Of a stretch of DNA of 15,181 nt, positions 1 through 6,319 are shown piece after piece. Position numbers and translations under genes: made by a program. Below the pieces are notes generated by a model. That model was given only the letters and a program-made list of their open reading frames with translations, made no database searches and was not told the DNA's origin. The stretch covers positions 1 to 15,181 of the forward strand of contig CAJTKU010000031.1 in assembly GCA_910577015.1 (NCBI GenBank). The letters run 5' to 3'. Positions within the stretch are counted from its first letter, which is position 1. The number at the start of each line of letters is the position of its first letter. The stretch is from an uncultured Lachnospiraceae bacterium (lineage in GTDB: Bacteria > Bacillota > Clostridia > Lachnospirales > Lachnospiraceae).

Positions 1-28
1 CAGTATCTCTGCTTTTTAAATATTCAGT

Positions 29-70
29 TGTAACATATGTATTGTAATCCTACATAAAATGTGTGTTACA
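29..70. promoter_or_regulatory. Dyad-rich control region upstream of the methyltransferase operon
   Basis: TGTAACA at 29-35 is matched by its exact inverse TGTTACA at 64-70, and a smaller dyad TGTA-ATCC-TACA sits inside at 43-54. TTGTAA occurs at 28-33 and 42-47 and could serve as a -35 element, but no convincing -10 stands at the right distance (TACATA at 51-56 is a weak candidate). The 12-base string TGTAACATATGT (29-40) recurs next to the -35 of the nitroreductase promoter at the other end of the window. This suggests an operator for a dimeric repressor or activator; the protein is not identified. Confidence 0.35.
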
Positions 71-136
71 CTGTTTATGAAATAAGAAAAGGCGTTTTGC
101 TTAAGAGAGAAATATTTGAAGGAGCTGAAATAGAAA

Positions 137-919
137 ATGGGTGTGTTAAATCAGAAAAACACGGTACAGGAGCAATACCGGACGTCAGATAACCTGAGCA
201 GGCGAATTTCCATCCATGAGAAATATTCCACCAATAAACAGGGTTTCGGAAACTGGATATTTTCCCATTATGATTTTGGTGCGGACAGCAGGATACTGGA
301 GCTTGGGTGCGGTACGGGGAACATGTGGAAGGGCAGGCTTCCCTTACAGGGTGAAGACCTCACGCTGGTTTTAACAGATTTTTCCCCAAATATGGTTTCT
401 GATGCAAAAGCATTATTGGGAGAGCAGGACAATGTTTCTTACAGAGAGGTAAACATTGAGGATATTCCTTATGCGGACGCTTCATTTGACAGGGTAATCG
501 CCAATATGATGCTGTACCATGTGCCGGATTTGGACAGGGGACTTTCGGAGGTTGGGCGCGTGCTGTCGCAGGACGGCTGCTTCTACTGCGCTACATATGG
601 GGAAAACGGGATTATGCCGTTTATTGCGGGACTGTTAAAGGAATATGGCGTGACGGATACGACGAACAAAAATTTCACCCTCCAAAACGGCGGCGGGATT
701 TTAGGCAGATATTTTTCCGATGTGCAGAGATTTCTTTATGAGGACTCCCTGGCAGTCACGGACGTGGAAGACTTACTGGATTATGTGTATTCTTTAACCA
801 ATATGTCTTTCATTGCGCAGGTGGAAAGGAATGTGTTGAAAGAAGTACTGGAAAAGGAAATGTCTGACGGCGTATTAATTGTGCCGAAGGAATACGGGAT
901 GTTTGTCTGCAGGAAATGA
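137..919 (+). CDS. Class I SAM-dependent methyltransferase
   Basis: This 260-residue cytosolic protein should transfer a methyl group from S-adenosylmethionine to an unidentified acceptor. The Rossmann-type motif I is ELGCGTG at residues 55-61, the acidic residue that ends strand beta-2 is D81 (TDFSP), an acidic motif ED lies at 108-109, and the post-motif strand FDRVIANMMLYHV spans 117-129, followed by the usual LSEVGRVLSQDG segment. This is the Methyltransf_11/25-type fold of small-molecule methyltransferases. The start has a good AAGGAG site at 119-124. The stop codon overlaps an ATG (ATGA at 916-919), so the next HAD gene is probably translationally coupled. A MATE efflux gene follows in the same operon, which fits a role in modifying a small compound, but that is inference. 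The family is secure; the substrate is unknown. Confidence 0.85.
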   Translation: MGVLNQKNTVQEQYRTSDNLSRRISIHEKYSTNKQGFGNWIFSHYDFGADSRILELGCGTGNMWKGRLPLQGEDLTLVLTDFSPNMVSDAKALLGEQDNVSYREVNIEDIPYADASFDRVIANMMLYHVPDLDRGLSEVGRVLSQDGCFYCATYGENGIMPFIAGLLKEYGVTDTTNKNFTLQNGGGILGRYFSDVQRFLYEDSLAVTDVEDLLDYVYSLTNMSFIAQVERNVLKEVLEKEMSDGVLIVPKEYGMFVCRK

Positions 920-942
920 TTGGCATGGGAAAGGCGGATTTT

Positions 943-1668
943 ATGTATCGGGACTATATTTTTGATTTGTACGGCACGCTGGTGGATATCCGGACAGACG
1001 AGGAAAGGGCAGTCTTGTGGAAAAAAACGGCGCGTTACTATGCCCTGCAGGGTGCGCAGTATAGTCCGGCGGAGATTAAAAAAAGGTACGGGGAACTGGT
1101 TGCAGAAAAGGAAAGGCAGCTTGCAGGGCGCATGAAAGCGCCATGCCGGGATGTGGAAATAAAGCTGGAAGACGTATTTGCAAGGTTGTTTCGGGAAAAA
1201 GGCGTAAAGCCTTCAAAAAGACAGGTATTTGATGCGTGTCTTTTTTTCAGAAATGAATCCCTTTGTTATATCAGGTTGTTTCCGGGAGCAAAAAAGCTGC
1301 TCCAAAGACTAAAGGAGGCAGGAAAAGGCGTATATCTGTTATCCAACGCCCAGCGCATCTTTACGGAACCGGAAATGCGTATGCTTGGAATCTATGATTT
1401 GTTTGACGGCATTTTATATTCCTCTGATTGTGGGGTGAAAAAGCCGTCGCCTTTGTTTTTTGACAGATTGTTTGAAAAATTCGGACTGGAAAAGCAAAAT
1501 GCAGTTATGATTGGCAATGATTGTGAAGCGGATGTGGGAGGCGCCCATGCATACGGTCTGGCGAGCATGTATGTCCACACGAATCAGTCCACGCCTCTAA
1601 GGGGAGCGCTTCCGGCAGACTGTAAGAGGCTTGCGTCGATTGGGGAGGCTTTCGGCATCGCGGATTAA
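943..1668 (+). CDS. HAD-superfamily hydrolase (subfamily IA), DxYGT type
   Basis: A haloacid-dehalogenase-like hydrolase, probably a small-molecule phosphatase, of 241 residues. The four HAD motifs are visible: nucleophile D8 in DLYGTLVD, S134-N135 (LLSNAQ), a lysine at 166/167 (CGVKKPSP) and the metal-binding GNDCEAD with D193 and D197. A helical cap domain lies at about residues 15-100. Tyr10 replaces the second Asp of the canonical DxDGT, a form known from L-2-haloacid dehalogenases and common in clostridial HADs. I chose ATG 943 because GGGAAAGG at 927-934 lies 8 bases upstream and the core starts directly after it. An in-frame ATG at 916 overlaps the methyltransferase stop but its AGGAA is too close; ATG 925 is another possibility. 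It is operonic with the methyltransferase before and the MATE gene after. The substrate cannot be assigned. Confidence 0.82.
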   Translation: MYRDYIFDLYGTLVDIRTDEERAVLWKKTARYYALQGAQYSPAEIKKRYGELVAEKERQLAGRMKAPCRDVEIKLEDVFARLFREKGVKPSKRQVFDACLFFRNESLCYIRLFPGAKKLLQRLKEAGKGVYLLSNAQRIFTEPEMRMLGIYDLFDGILYSSDCGVKKPSPLFFDRLFEKFGLEKQNAVMIGNDCEADVGGAHAYGLASMYVHTNQSTPLRGALPADCKRLASIGEAFGIAD

Positions 1669-1687
1669 CTGACAGGGAAAAGCAGGG

Positions 1688-1716
1688 AAGGAGGCGGTAT
1701 GCCTTGCGTATCGTAA
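1688..1716 (+). promoter_or_regulatory. Shine-Dalgarno site that decides a TTG start, with an overlapping 5-codon ATG frame
   Basis: AAGGAGG at 1688-1694 lies 9 bases before TTG 1704, which opens the MATE frame. An ATG at 1699 is only 4 bases from the same site, in another frame, and encodes five residues (MPCVS) before TAA at 1714-1716. The TTG is therefore the only start that uses this strong site at normal spacing and gives the full protein. Whether the mini-frame is translated is unknown. Confidence 0.6.
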
Positions 1717-3068
1717 AAAAATGGCTGGCAGAAAATAAGTGTTATATAAAAAAGGCTTTTCTGGTGGCGTGGCCGGCGGTGCTGGAATCCTTTTTTGTGG
1801 CGGTAGTGGGAATCGTGGATTCCATGATGGTCAGCAGGCTCGGAGAGTATGCGGTGGCGGCGGTGGGACTGACCACGCAGCCGAAGTTTATAGGCCTTGC
1901 CCTGTTTATTGCGATTAACGTGGCGGTTTCCGCCCTTTCCGCCAGAAGGCGCGGGGAAGGGGACAAGGAGGGGGCAGGCAGGATTTTGTTGACGGCGGTT
2001 CTTGTCACTGTGGCTGCGGGAGTCATTGTCAGCGTCCTGTGCGTGGCGTTTGCCAATCCGATTATTCGCTTTGCCGGCTCGGAAAGCGATACCCATGACA
2101 GTGCGGTGCTGTATTTTCGGATTATCATGGGTTGTATGCTTTTTAACATCATATCCTTAGTTATCAATGCGGCCCAGCGGGGCAGCGGCAACACCAAAAT
2201 TGCCATGAAAACCAACCTGACCTCCAATCTGATAAATATCTTTTTTAATTATCTATTGATAGAGGGACATTTTGGATTTCCGGCATGGGGCATTAAGGGC
2301 GCTGCCATTGCGACGGTTATCGGCACGGTGGCTGCCTGCGGTATGAGCATTGCCTCCCTGTTCCGCAAAGAAAGCTTTGTAAACGTGGCTTTTCTTTTAC
2401 AGAAAAAACTGCGCGCGGACATAGCGTCCCTGAAACAGATTTTTAATCTGGCGTCCAATGTTTTTGTGGAGCAGATACTAATCAGGATAGGTTTCATGTC
2501 GGTTTCCGTGATGGCGGCAAAGCTTGGCACAAGGGCCTTTGCCGCCCATCAGGTGGGCATGAACGTCATGTCCCTGTCCTTCTCCTTTGGGGACGGTATG
2601 CAGGTGGCGGCAGTGACTTTGATTGGACAGAGTCTGGGGCAGAAAAATGCGGAGCTAGCCAAAAAGTACGGCACCATCTGCCAGCGGATGGGCAATGCCA
2701 TATCCGTGGTGCTTTCCGTTTTATACCTTGCGCTGGGAGAGTGGTTTTTCGGCCTGTATTTTACGGAAAAGGATACCATAAGCATTGGCGTGGAAATTAT
2801 GCGTGTAATGGTATTGATTGTGCTGATGCAGGTGTCCCAGGTTATCTACATGGGCTGTCTAAGGGGCGCCGGTGACGTGCGTTTCACCACCATAGCCTCC
2901 ACCATCAGCGTAACCTTTATCCGGCCGCTTGCCTCATTGCTGTTTGCCTACGGTTTCCGTATGGGAGTCATCGGCATCTGGTTCGGAGTCGTATGCGACC
3001 AGTTCTGCCGCCTCATCTTAACCAACTGGCGTTTCAGGTCGGGAAAATGGACAAAAATAAAAATATAA
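1704..3068 (+). CDS. MATE-family multidrug/toxin efflux transporter
   Basis: A polytopic inner-membrane protein of 454 residues, the usual length for MATE pumps (about 440-460), which expel organic compounds in exchange for Na+ or H+. Hydrophobic segments run through the whole length and fit 12 transmembrane helices in two halves. Typical features are VAWPAVLESFF near the N terminus (about residues 19-29), AVAAVGLTTQP around 50-60, the first-half signature NLINIFFNYLLI with GIKGAAIAT around 175-205, and the matching second-half region AAHQVGMNVMSLSFSFGDG around 280-300. It starts at TTG 1704 with AAGGAGG nine bases upstream. It lies 35 bases after the HAD stop with no terminator between, so it is probably the last gene of a methyltransferase-HAD-MATE operon. 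It might export the product or substrate of those enzymes; the drug or metabolite is unknown. Confidence 0.9.
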   Translation: MRIVKKWLAENKCYIKKAFLVAWPAVLESFFVAVVGIVDSMMVSRLGEYAVAAVGLTTQPKFIGLALFIAINVAVSALSARRRGEGDKEGAGRILLTAVLVTVAAGVIVSVLCVAFANPIIRFAGSESDTHDSAVLYFRIIMGCMLFNIISLVINAAQRGSGNTKIAMKTNLTSNLINIFFNYLLIEGHFGFPAWGIKGAAIATVIGTVAACGMSIASLFRKESFVNVAFLLQKKLRADIASLKQIFNLASNVFVEQILIRIGFMSVSVMAAKLGTRAFAAHQVGMNVMSLSFSFGDGMQVAAVTLIGQSLGQKNAELAKKYGTICQRMGNAISVVLSVLYLALGEWFFGLYFTEKDTISIGVEIMRVMVLIVLMQVSQVIYMGCLRGAGDVRFTTIASTISVTFIRPLASLLFAYGFRMGVIGIWFGVVCDQFCRLILTNWRFRSGKWTKIKI

Positions 3069-3099
3069 AGTTTTCCTATGGGGATAAATATTTATAGAA

Positions 3100-3178
3100 T
3101 TTCCGCATTTTGCATTGCGGCAGCCCCGGCGCGCATTTGTTCCAACAGGACGCGCTCCCGCAATGTAAAATGCGGAAA
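3100..3178. repeat. Long imperfect inverted repeat (large hairpin, possible intergenic palindromic element)
   Basis: Two 21-base arms (3100-3120 and 3158-3178) are reverse complements with a single mismatch and are separated by 37 bases. The loop can extend the structure through GCGCG 3129-3133 pairing with CGCGC 3151-3155. Each arm is also a small palindrome by itself: CCGCA-N8-TGCGG at 3103-3120 and 3158-3175. There is no U-tract on either side in either direction, so it is not a classical intrinsic terminator, although it could block transcription after the MATE gene. It resembles REP- or MITE-like elements; copies elsewhere in the genome cannot be checked here. Confidence 0.75.
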
Positions 3179-3195
3179 CTGCAAGTATATTTCCG

Positions 3196-3227
3196 TTGTT
3201 TTTGCACAAAATTATGCTATAATTATG
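3196..3227 (+). promoter_or_regulatory. Promoter and probable operator of the toxin-antitoxin operon
   Basis: TTGTTT at 3196-3201 and TATAAT at 3218-3223 are 16 bases apart, and TGC just before gives an extended -10. The heptamer AATTATG occurs at 3210-3216 and 3221-3227, one helical turn (11 bases) apart and overlapping the -10. This is a plausible binding site for an autoregulating Phd/YefM antitoxin. The operator role is inferred from how such modules are usually regulated. Confidence 0.6.
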
Positions 3228-3249
3228 TAATAAGGAGGAGGGAAATATT

Positions 3250-3513
3250 ATGCCACATATTATACCCATCAAAGATTTACGCAATACAACCGAGATTTCC
3301 AATATAGCACACAAGGAACAGGAACCTATTTTTATTACCAAAAACGGATATAGTGATTTAGTTGTAATGAGTAGTGAATTATATGATAAATTCGCAAGGA
3401 TTTACCGCATCGACCAGATAATCTATGAATCTGAGCAGGAAATTGAAAACGGAGAAGAAGCAGTCGATGCAGAAACAGTGTTTGCAAAATTGGAGAAAAA
3501 GCATTTTGGATAA
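3250..3513 (+). CDS. Type II antitoxin, Phd/YefM family
   Basis: An 87-residue protein with the Phd/YefM fold: IIPIKDLRNTTEISN (about residues 4-18), then EPIFITKNGYSDLVVMSSELYDKF (about 27-50), which is the conserved DNA-binding and dimerisation half. The C-terminal tail is rich in charged residues and would wrap and neutralise the toxin. It probably represses its own promoter. A strong ribosome site (AAGGAGGAGG, 3232-3241) precedes the ATG, which fits the need for antitoxin excess. The downstream toxin overlaps its last codons. The module is more A+T-rich than the flanking MATE and gltBD genes, as is common for acquired toxin-antitoxin cassettes. Confidence 0.9.
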   Translation: MPHIIPIKDLRNTTEISNIAHKEQEPIFITKNGYSDLVVMSSELYDKFARIYRIDQIIYESEQEIENGEEAVDAETVFAKLEKKHFG

Positions 3514-3808
3514 ATACAAGGTAAAAATCAATCCCAGAGCGATACGCGAATTAGACAGCATTTTTGAATATATAGCAAATGAGAAATCAGCTCCTGAAAA
3601 TGCAAAAGGTCAAGTTGAAAGAATTAAAAGGGCTATTTTAAATTTAGATACCTTTCCACAGTCCCATCAACAGCGTAATGAGGGCAGGTATGCCGAAAGG
3701 GGTTACAGACAGTTGCTGATTGATAATTATATTGTTGTTTTCCGTATTGATGAAGCAGACCAAAAAGTTTATGTGGTGACAGTTCAGTATCAAGGCCGGA
3801 ATTTATAA
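3506..3808 (+). CDS. Type II toxin, RelE/ParE family
   Basis: A 100-residue toxin of the RelE/ParE superfamily, which cleaves ribosome-bound mRNA (RelE-like) or poisons gyrase (ParE-like). The segments KVKINPRAIRELDSIFEYIA (5-24), ERIKRAILNLDTFPQSHQ (38-55) and YRQLLIDNYIVVFRID with VYVVTVQYQGRNL (67-100) follow the family's helical hairpin and beta-sheet order. I place the start at TTG 3506: it has GGAG at 3492-3495, gives a normal family length, and overlaps the antitoxin end by 8 bases in the +1 frame, which predicts translational coupling. The frame is open upstream to ATG 3425, but that start would add 27 residues running deep inside the antitoxin gene. No frameshift is seen. RelE and ParE activities cannot be separated from sequence alone. 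Confidence 0.85.
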   Translation: MDKYKVKINPRAIRELDSIFEYIANEKSAPENAKGQVERIKRAILNLDTFPQSHQQRNEGRYAERGYRQLLIDNYIVVFRIDEADQKVYVVTVQYQGRNL

Positions 3809-3824
3809 GATAATTCCCATTTTT

Positions 3825-3855
3825 TTGACGTTGAAGTATTTTCATTGTTTATATT
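3825..3855 (+). promoter_or_regulatory. Possible promoter of the second HAD gene
   Basis: TTGACG at 3825-3830 is followed either by TTTATA at 3848-3853 (17-base spacer) or by TATATT at 3850-3855 (19-base spacer). The leader before ATG 3875 would be about 15-20 bases and would hold the GAGGA site at 3862-3866. The gene may also be read from the toxin-antitoxin promoter, since only 66 bases separate the toxin stop from the ATG. Confidence 0.4.
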
Positions 3856-3874
3856 TTGTACGAGGACAAGTGAT

Positions 3875-4606
3875 ATGGTATTACCCAAGATGATATTGTT
3901 TGATTATGGCCAGACGCTTATTGCGGAACAAAAATTTGACGGAATAAAGGGAACAGAGGCTGTTTTACAATATGCTACAAGAAATAAATATCATTTGTCG
4001 GCAGAGCAGGTGCAAGCCAGGGCAAATGAAATTAACGAGGAGTTCGGAAGATTTCATCCTGAGAAAAGGCATTTGTTTCAGATAGAAATACCCAATACCA
4101 TGTTTACGCCCTATCTCTATGAATCGCAGGGAATAGAGATTGCATTAAGCAACTCTGAAATTGACGCGGTATTTTGGAATGCCGCTGCTCCGGGAGAGCC
4201 GACGGAAGGTATCAAAGAATTTTTGGATTACTTGAAGGAGAAAGGTATCCGCACAGGCGTTATCAGTAATATTTCTTATGCTCCGTCCGTGGTTGCAGAG
4301 CGTATCAACAGACTGCTTCCGGAAAATGCTTTTGAATTTATCATTACCTCAAGCAATTATATATTCCGCAAACCGAATAAAAGGATATTTGATTTGGCTT
4401 TGGAAAAAGCGCAGCTGCATCCGAACGAAGTCTGGTATATTGGCGATTCATACGAATGTGATGTAAAAGGCGCTTTAAATGCCGGCTTATTTCCGGTCTG
4501 GTACATAGGGGCGATTCATCAGCCGTTTACAACGGGAAAAGGAAATTCCATGGATAAAAATGTTTTGACGGTAACAGACTGGGACAAATTGAAGACGCAT
4601 ATTTAG
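3875..4606 (+). CDS. HAD-superfamily hydrolase, DYGQT type
   Basis: A HAD-family hydrolase of 243 residues, probably a phosphatase for a small phosphorylated metabolite. Motif I is FDYGQTL with nucleophile D10, motif II is VISN (S131), motif III is RKPNKR (K166), and motif IV is YIGDSYECD with D191 and D196. A helical cap domain fills about residues 20-105. The second catalytic Asp of the usual DxDGT is Gly12, so the acid/base residue is missing from its standard place. ATG 3875 is chosen because GAGGA at 3862-3866 precedes it by 8 bases and the HAD core starts directly after; a TTG at 3845 would also be in frame but lacks such a site. It lies between the toxin-antitoxin pair and the HAD-CPBP fusion gene. 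The substrate is unknown. Confidence 0.82.
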   Translation: MVLPKMILFDYGQTLIAEQKFDGIKGTEAVLQYATRNKYHLSAEQVQARANEINEEFGRFHPEKRHLFQIEIPNTMFTPYLYESQGIEIALSNSEIDAVFWNAAAPGEPTEGIKEFLDYLKEKGIRTGVISNISYAPSVVAERINRLLPENAFEFIITSSNYIFRKPNKRIFDLALEKAQLHPNEVWYIGDSYECDVKGALNAGLFPVWYIGAIHQPFTTGKGNSMDKNVLTVTDWDKLKTHI

Positions 4607-4630
4607 TTTGTAATAACAGAAAGGATTAAC

Positions 4631-6142
4631 ATGAAAGACTACATTTTATTTGACTTGGACGGCACCCTGACCGACCCCAAAGTGGGCATTACCACCTGCG
4701 TGCAGTATGCGCTGTCCTCCTTCGGCATTGAGGAGGAGGCGGACAAGCTGACCGCTTTTATCGGACCGCCTTTGAAGGACAGCTTTATGGAATTTTACGG
4801 GTTTGATGAGAAGCAGGCAGAGGAAGCGGTGGAAAAGTACCGGGAGCGGTTTCGGGATACGGGCATATTTGAAAATACCGTCTATAAAGGAATACCCGAA
4901 ATGCTTAGAAAGTTAAAGAACGCCCGCAAAAAACTGGCGGTTGCCTCCAGCAAGCCCACCGTTTTTGTGGAGCGGATTCTGGAGCATTTTTCCATTCGCA
5001 AATACTTTGACGTGGTGGTGGGAAGCGAACTGGACGGCAGCAGGACGGATAAAGCGGAGGTGATACAGGAGGCTTTAAGGCAGCTTGGCGGAAAGAAAGA
5101 AAATACGGTTATGGTCGGCGACAGGAAGTTTGACGTGCAGGGCGCAAAAGCTTGGGGCGTTACCAGTGTGGCCGTTACTTTTGGCTATGGAAGCATGGAA
5201 GAATTGAAGGAGGCGAAGGCGGATTATATAGTGAGGAGCGTAGGAGAGTTGGAAAAGCTGCTGCTTCGGGAAAGCGAAAACAAAAAGGAAGAGCCCTTTT
5301 TTGTGAAGCTGTGGTTTATCGTGCTTCCGATGATTATTTTTTACCTGTTACGCATGATGGGACTTTCCGTGGGCACCATTATTCTGTCCGCGCTTTCCGA
5401 GGCGCTGCCCCGCGGGGCGGCTGAAAAGCTGGTTTATTGGAATGAAACGGGAGAGGTGCTGGAAGGGGCAACCGGAAACGGTTCTGCCATTATGACTGCC
5501 ATTGCTTTTCTTATTGCAGGCGTGGTGATATGGTGGCTTTATGCAAAGGAGGATATAGGCAGGGCAGGGAAAGAGGTTCCATTAAAACATGCGCGGCTGA
5601 AACAGCCCTTTGCCTATGCCTGTATGACGGTATGCATCCTCGGATTGACCCTTGGGCTGAACTTTCTCTACGAACTGGCAGGGATAACAGATATGTCTGC
5701 GGCTTTTCAGGAAACAGCCCGTATGCAGTATGCGGCGGCGCTTCCCCTGGGATTGCTTGTCAACGGCCTGCTTATCCCGGTTGCGGAGGAACTGATTTTC
5801 AGGGGCGTGGTTTATAACCGCTTGAAAAAATACATGGCGTATATTCCCGCTATGGTTATCTCGGCATTTTTGTTTGGCGTTTACCATCAGAATCCGGTGC
5901 AGGGCAGTTATGCCTTCCTGCTGGGATGCGTGATTGCGTATTTTTATGAAAGCTTTGGCCATTTTTATGTGCCGGTGGCTGCCCATATATTAAGTAATGT
6001 GGCAGGATACCTGCTGACCGTGACGGGAGCCTTTGCGGTTATGCCCATAAACTGGTGGACCTGCATGGGATTTCTTCTTATAGGCATGGGGGCGCTTGGA
6101 TGGTGTTACTTTATGAGAAACCCACGGCATAATTCAGTGTAA
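4631..6142 (+). CDS. Fusion protein: PGP-like HAD phosphatase plus CPBP (CaaX/Abi) intramembrane metalloprotease
   Basis: The single 503-residue frame has two complete domains. Residues 1-212 are a phosphoglycolate-phosphatase-like HAD with canonical DLDGTLTD (D8, D10), AVASSKP (S106), K141 and GDRKFD (D164, D168), the cap lying at about 15-90. A linker (213-224, RESENKKEEP) leads to a membrane part: hydrophobic segments near 225-255, 286-304, 328-348, 366-384, 404-416, 427-440, 446-470 and 475-495. The CPBP motifs are intact: EELIFR (E386, E387, R391), FGVYH (F415, H419) and HILSN (H452, N456). CPBP proteins include CaaX-type prenyl proteases and bacteriocin-immunity proteins. The HAD domain should face the cytosol. 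AGAAAGGA precedes the ATG by 6 bases. The coding frame is unbroken through the junction, so this is not two adjacent genes. What couples the two activities is unknown. Confidence 0.88.
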   Translation: MKDYILFDLDGTLTDPKVGITTCVQYALSSFGIEEEADKLTAFIGPPLKDSFMEFYGFDEKQAEEAVEKYRERFRDTGIFENTVYKGIPEMLRKLKNARKKLAVASSKPTVFVERILEHFSIRKYFDVVVGSELDGSRTDKAEVIQEALRQLGGKKENTVMVGDRKFDVQGAKAWGVTSVAVTFGYGSMEELKEAKADYIVRSVGELEKLLLRESENKKEEPFFVKLWFIVLPMIIFYLLRMMGLSVGTIILSALSEALPRGAAEKLVYWNETGEVLEGATGNGSAIMTAIAFLIAGVVIWWLYAKEDIGRAGKEVPLKHARLKQPFAYACMTVCILGLTLGLNFLYELAGITDMSAAFQETARMQYAAALPLGLLVNGLLIPVAEELIFRGVVYNRLKKYMAYIPAMVISAFLFGVYHQNPVQGSYAFLLGCVIAYFYESFGHFYVPVAAHILSNVAGYLLTVTGAFAVMPINWWTCMGFLLIGMGALGWCYFMRNPRHNSV

Positions 6143-6216
6143 AAAGTGTATTATTTCCACATATTTTCGTTGCAAATATCGGTTCATTAATCTTCCCTTA
6201 TATGCAGTGGAAGACG

Positions 6217-6268
6217 TTGTCAGACAATTAAGTAATATTTGTTAAATTGTCAGATAGTCAGACAATTT
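6217..6268. promoter_or_regulatory. Repeated dyads upstream of gltB (possible LysR- or GntR-type operator)
   Basis: TTGTC-A-GACAA at 6217-6227 is a perfect dyad. A second, larger dyad is AAATTGTC (6244-6251), a 9-base spacer and GACAATTT (6261-6268). Inside it, TAGTCAGACAA (6255-6265) repeats the first site with one change and TTGTCAGATAG (6247-6257) with two. The dyads are centred about 62 and 96 bases before the predicted transcription start. An interrupted dyad near -65 is the usual recognition site of LysR-type activators; GltC of Bacillus is the precedent at a glutamate synthase promoter. A compact TTGTCnGACAA also resembles FadR/GntR-type sites. The binding protein is not encoded in this window. 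Confidence 0.55.
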
Positions 6269-6282
6269 AGCAAAAAAAACTA

Positions 6283-6311
6283 TTTACAAGTGTGAAAGAA
6301 AGGTGTATAGT
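6283..6311 (+). promoter_or_regulatory. gltB promoter
   Basis: TTTACA at 6283-6288 and TATAGT at 6306-6311, separated by 17 bases, form a good sigma-A type promoter. Transcription would start near 6317-6319, just before the hairpin at 6320-6357. It is the best promoter match in the space between the HAD-CPBP gene and gltB. Confidence 0.65.
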
Positions 6312-6319
6312 AACGTCAT

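Noticed and set aside
3100..3178. Intrinsic terminator of the MATE operon
   Set aside because: The hairpin is strong, but no run of T follows on either strand, so I list it as an inverted repeat.
3425..3505. Longer N terminus for the toxin starting at ATG 3425
   Set aside because: The extra 27 residues would be translated in the +1 frame of the antitoxin gene and do not look like the family; TTG 3506 has a fitting ribosome site and gives the normal length.
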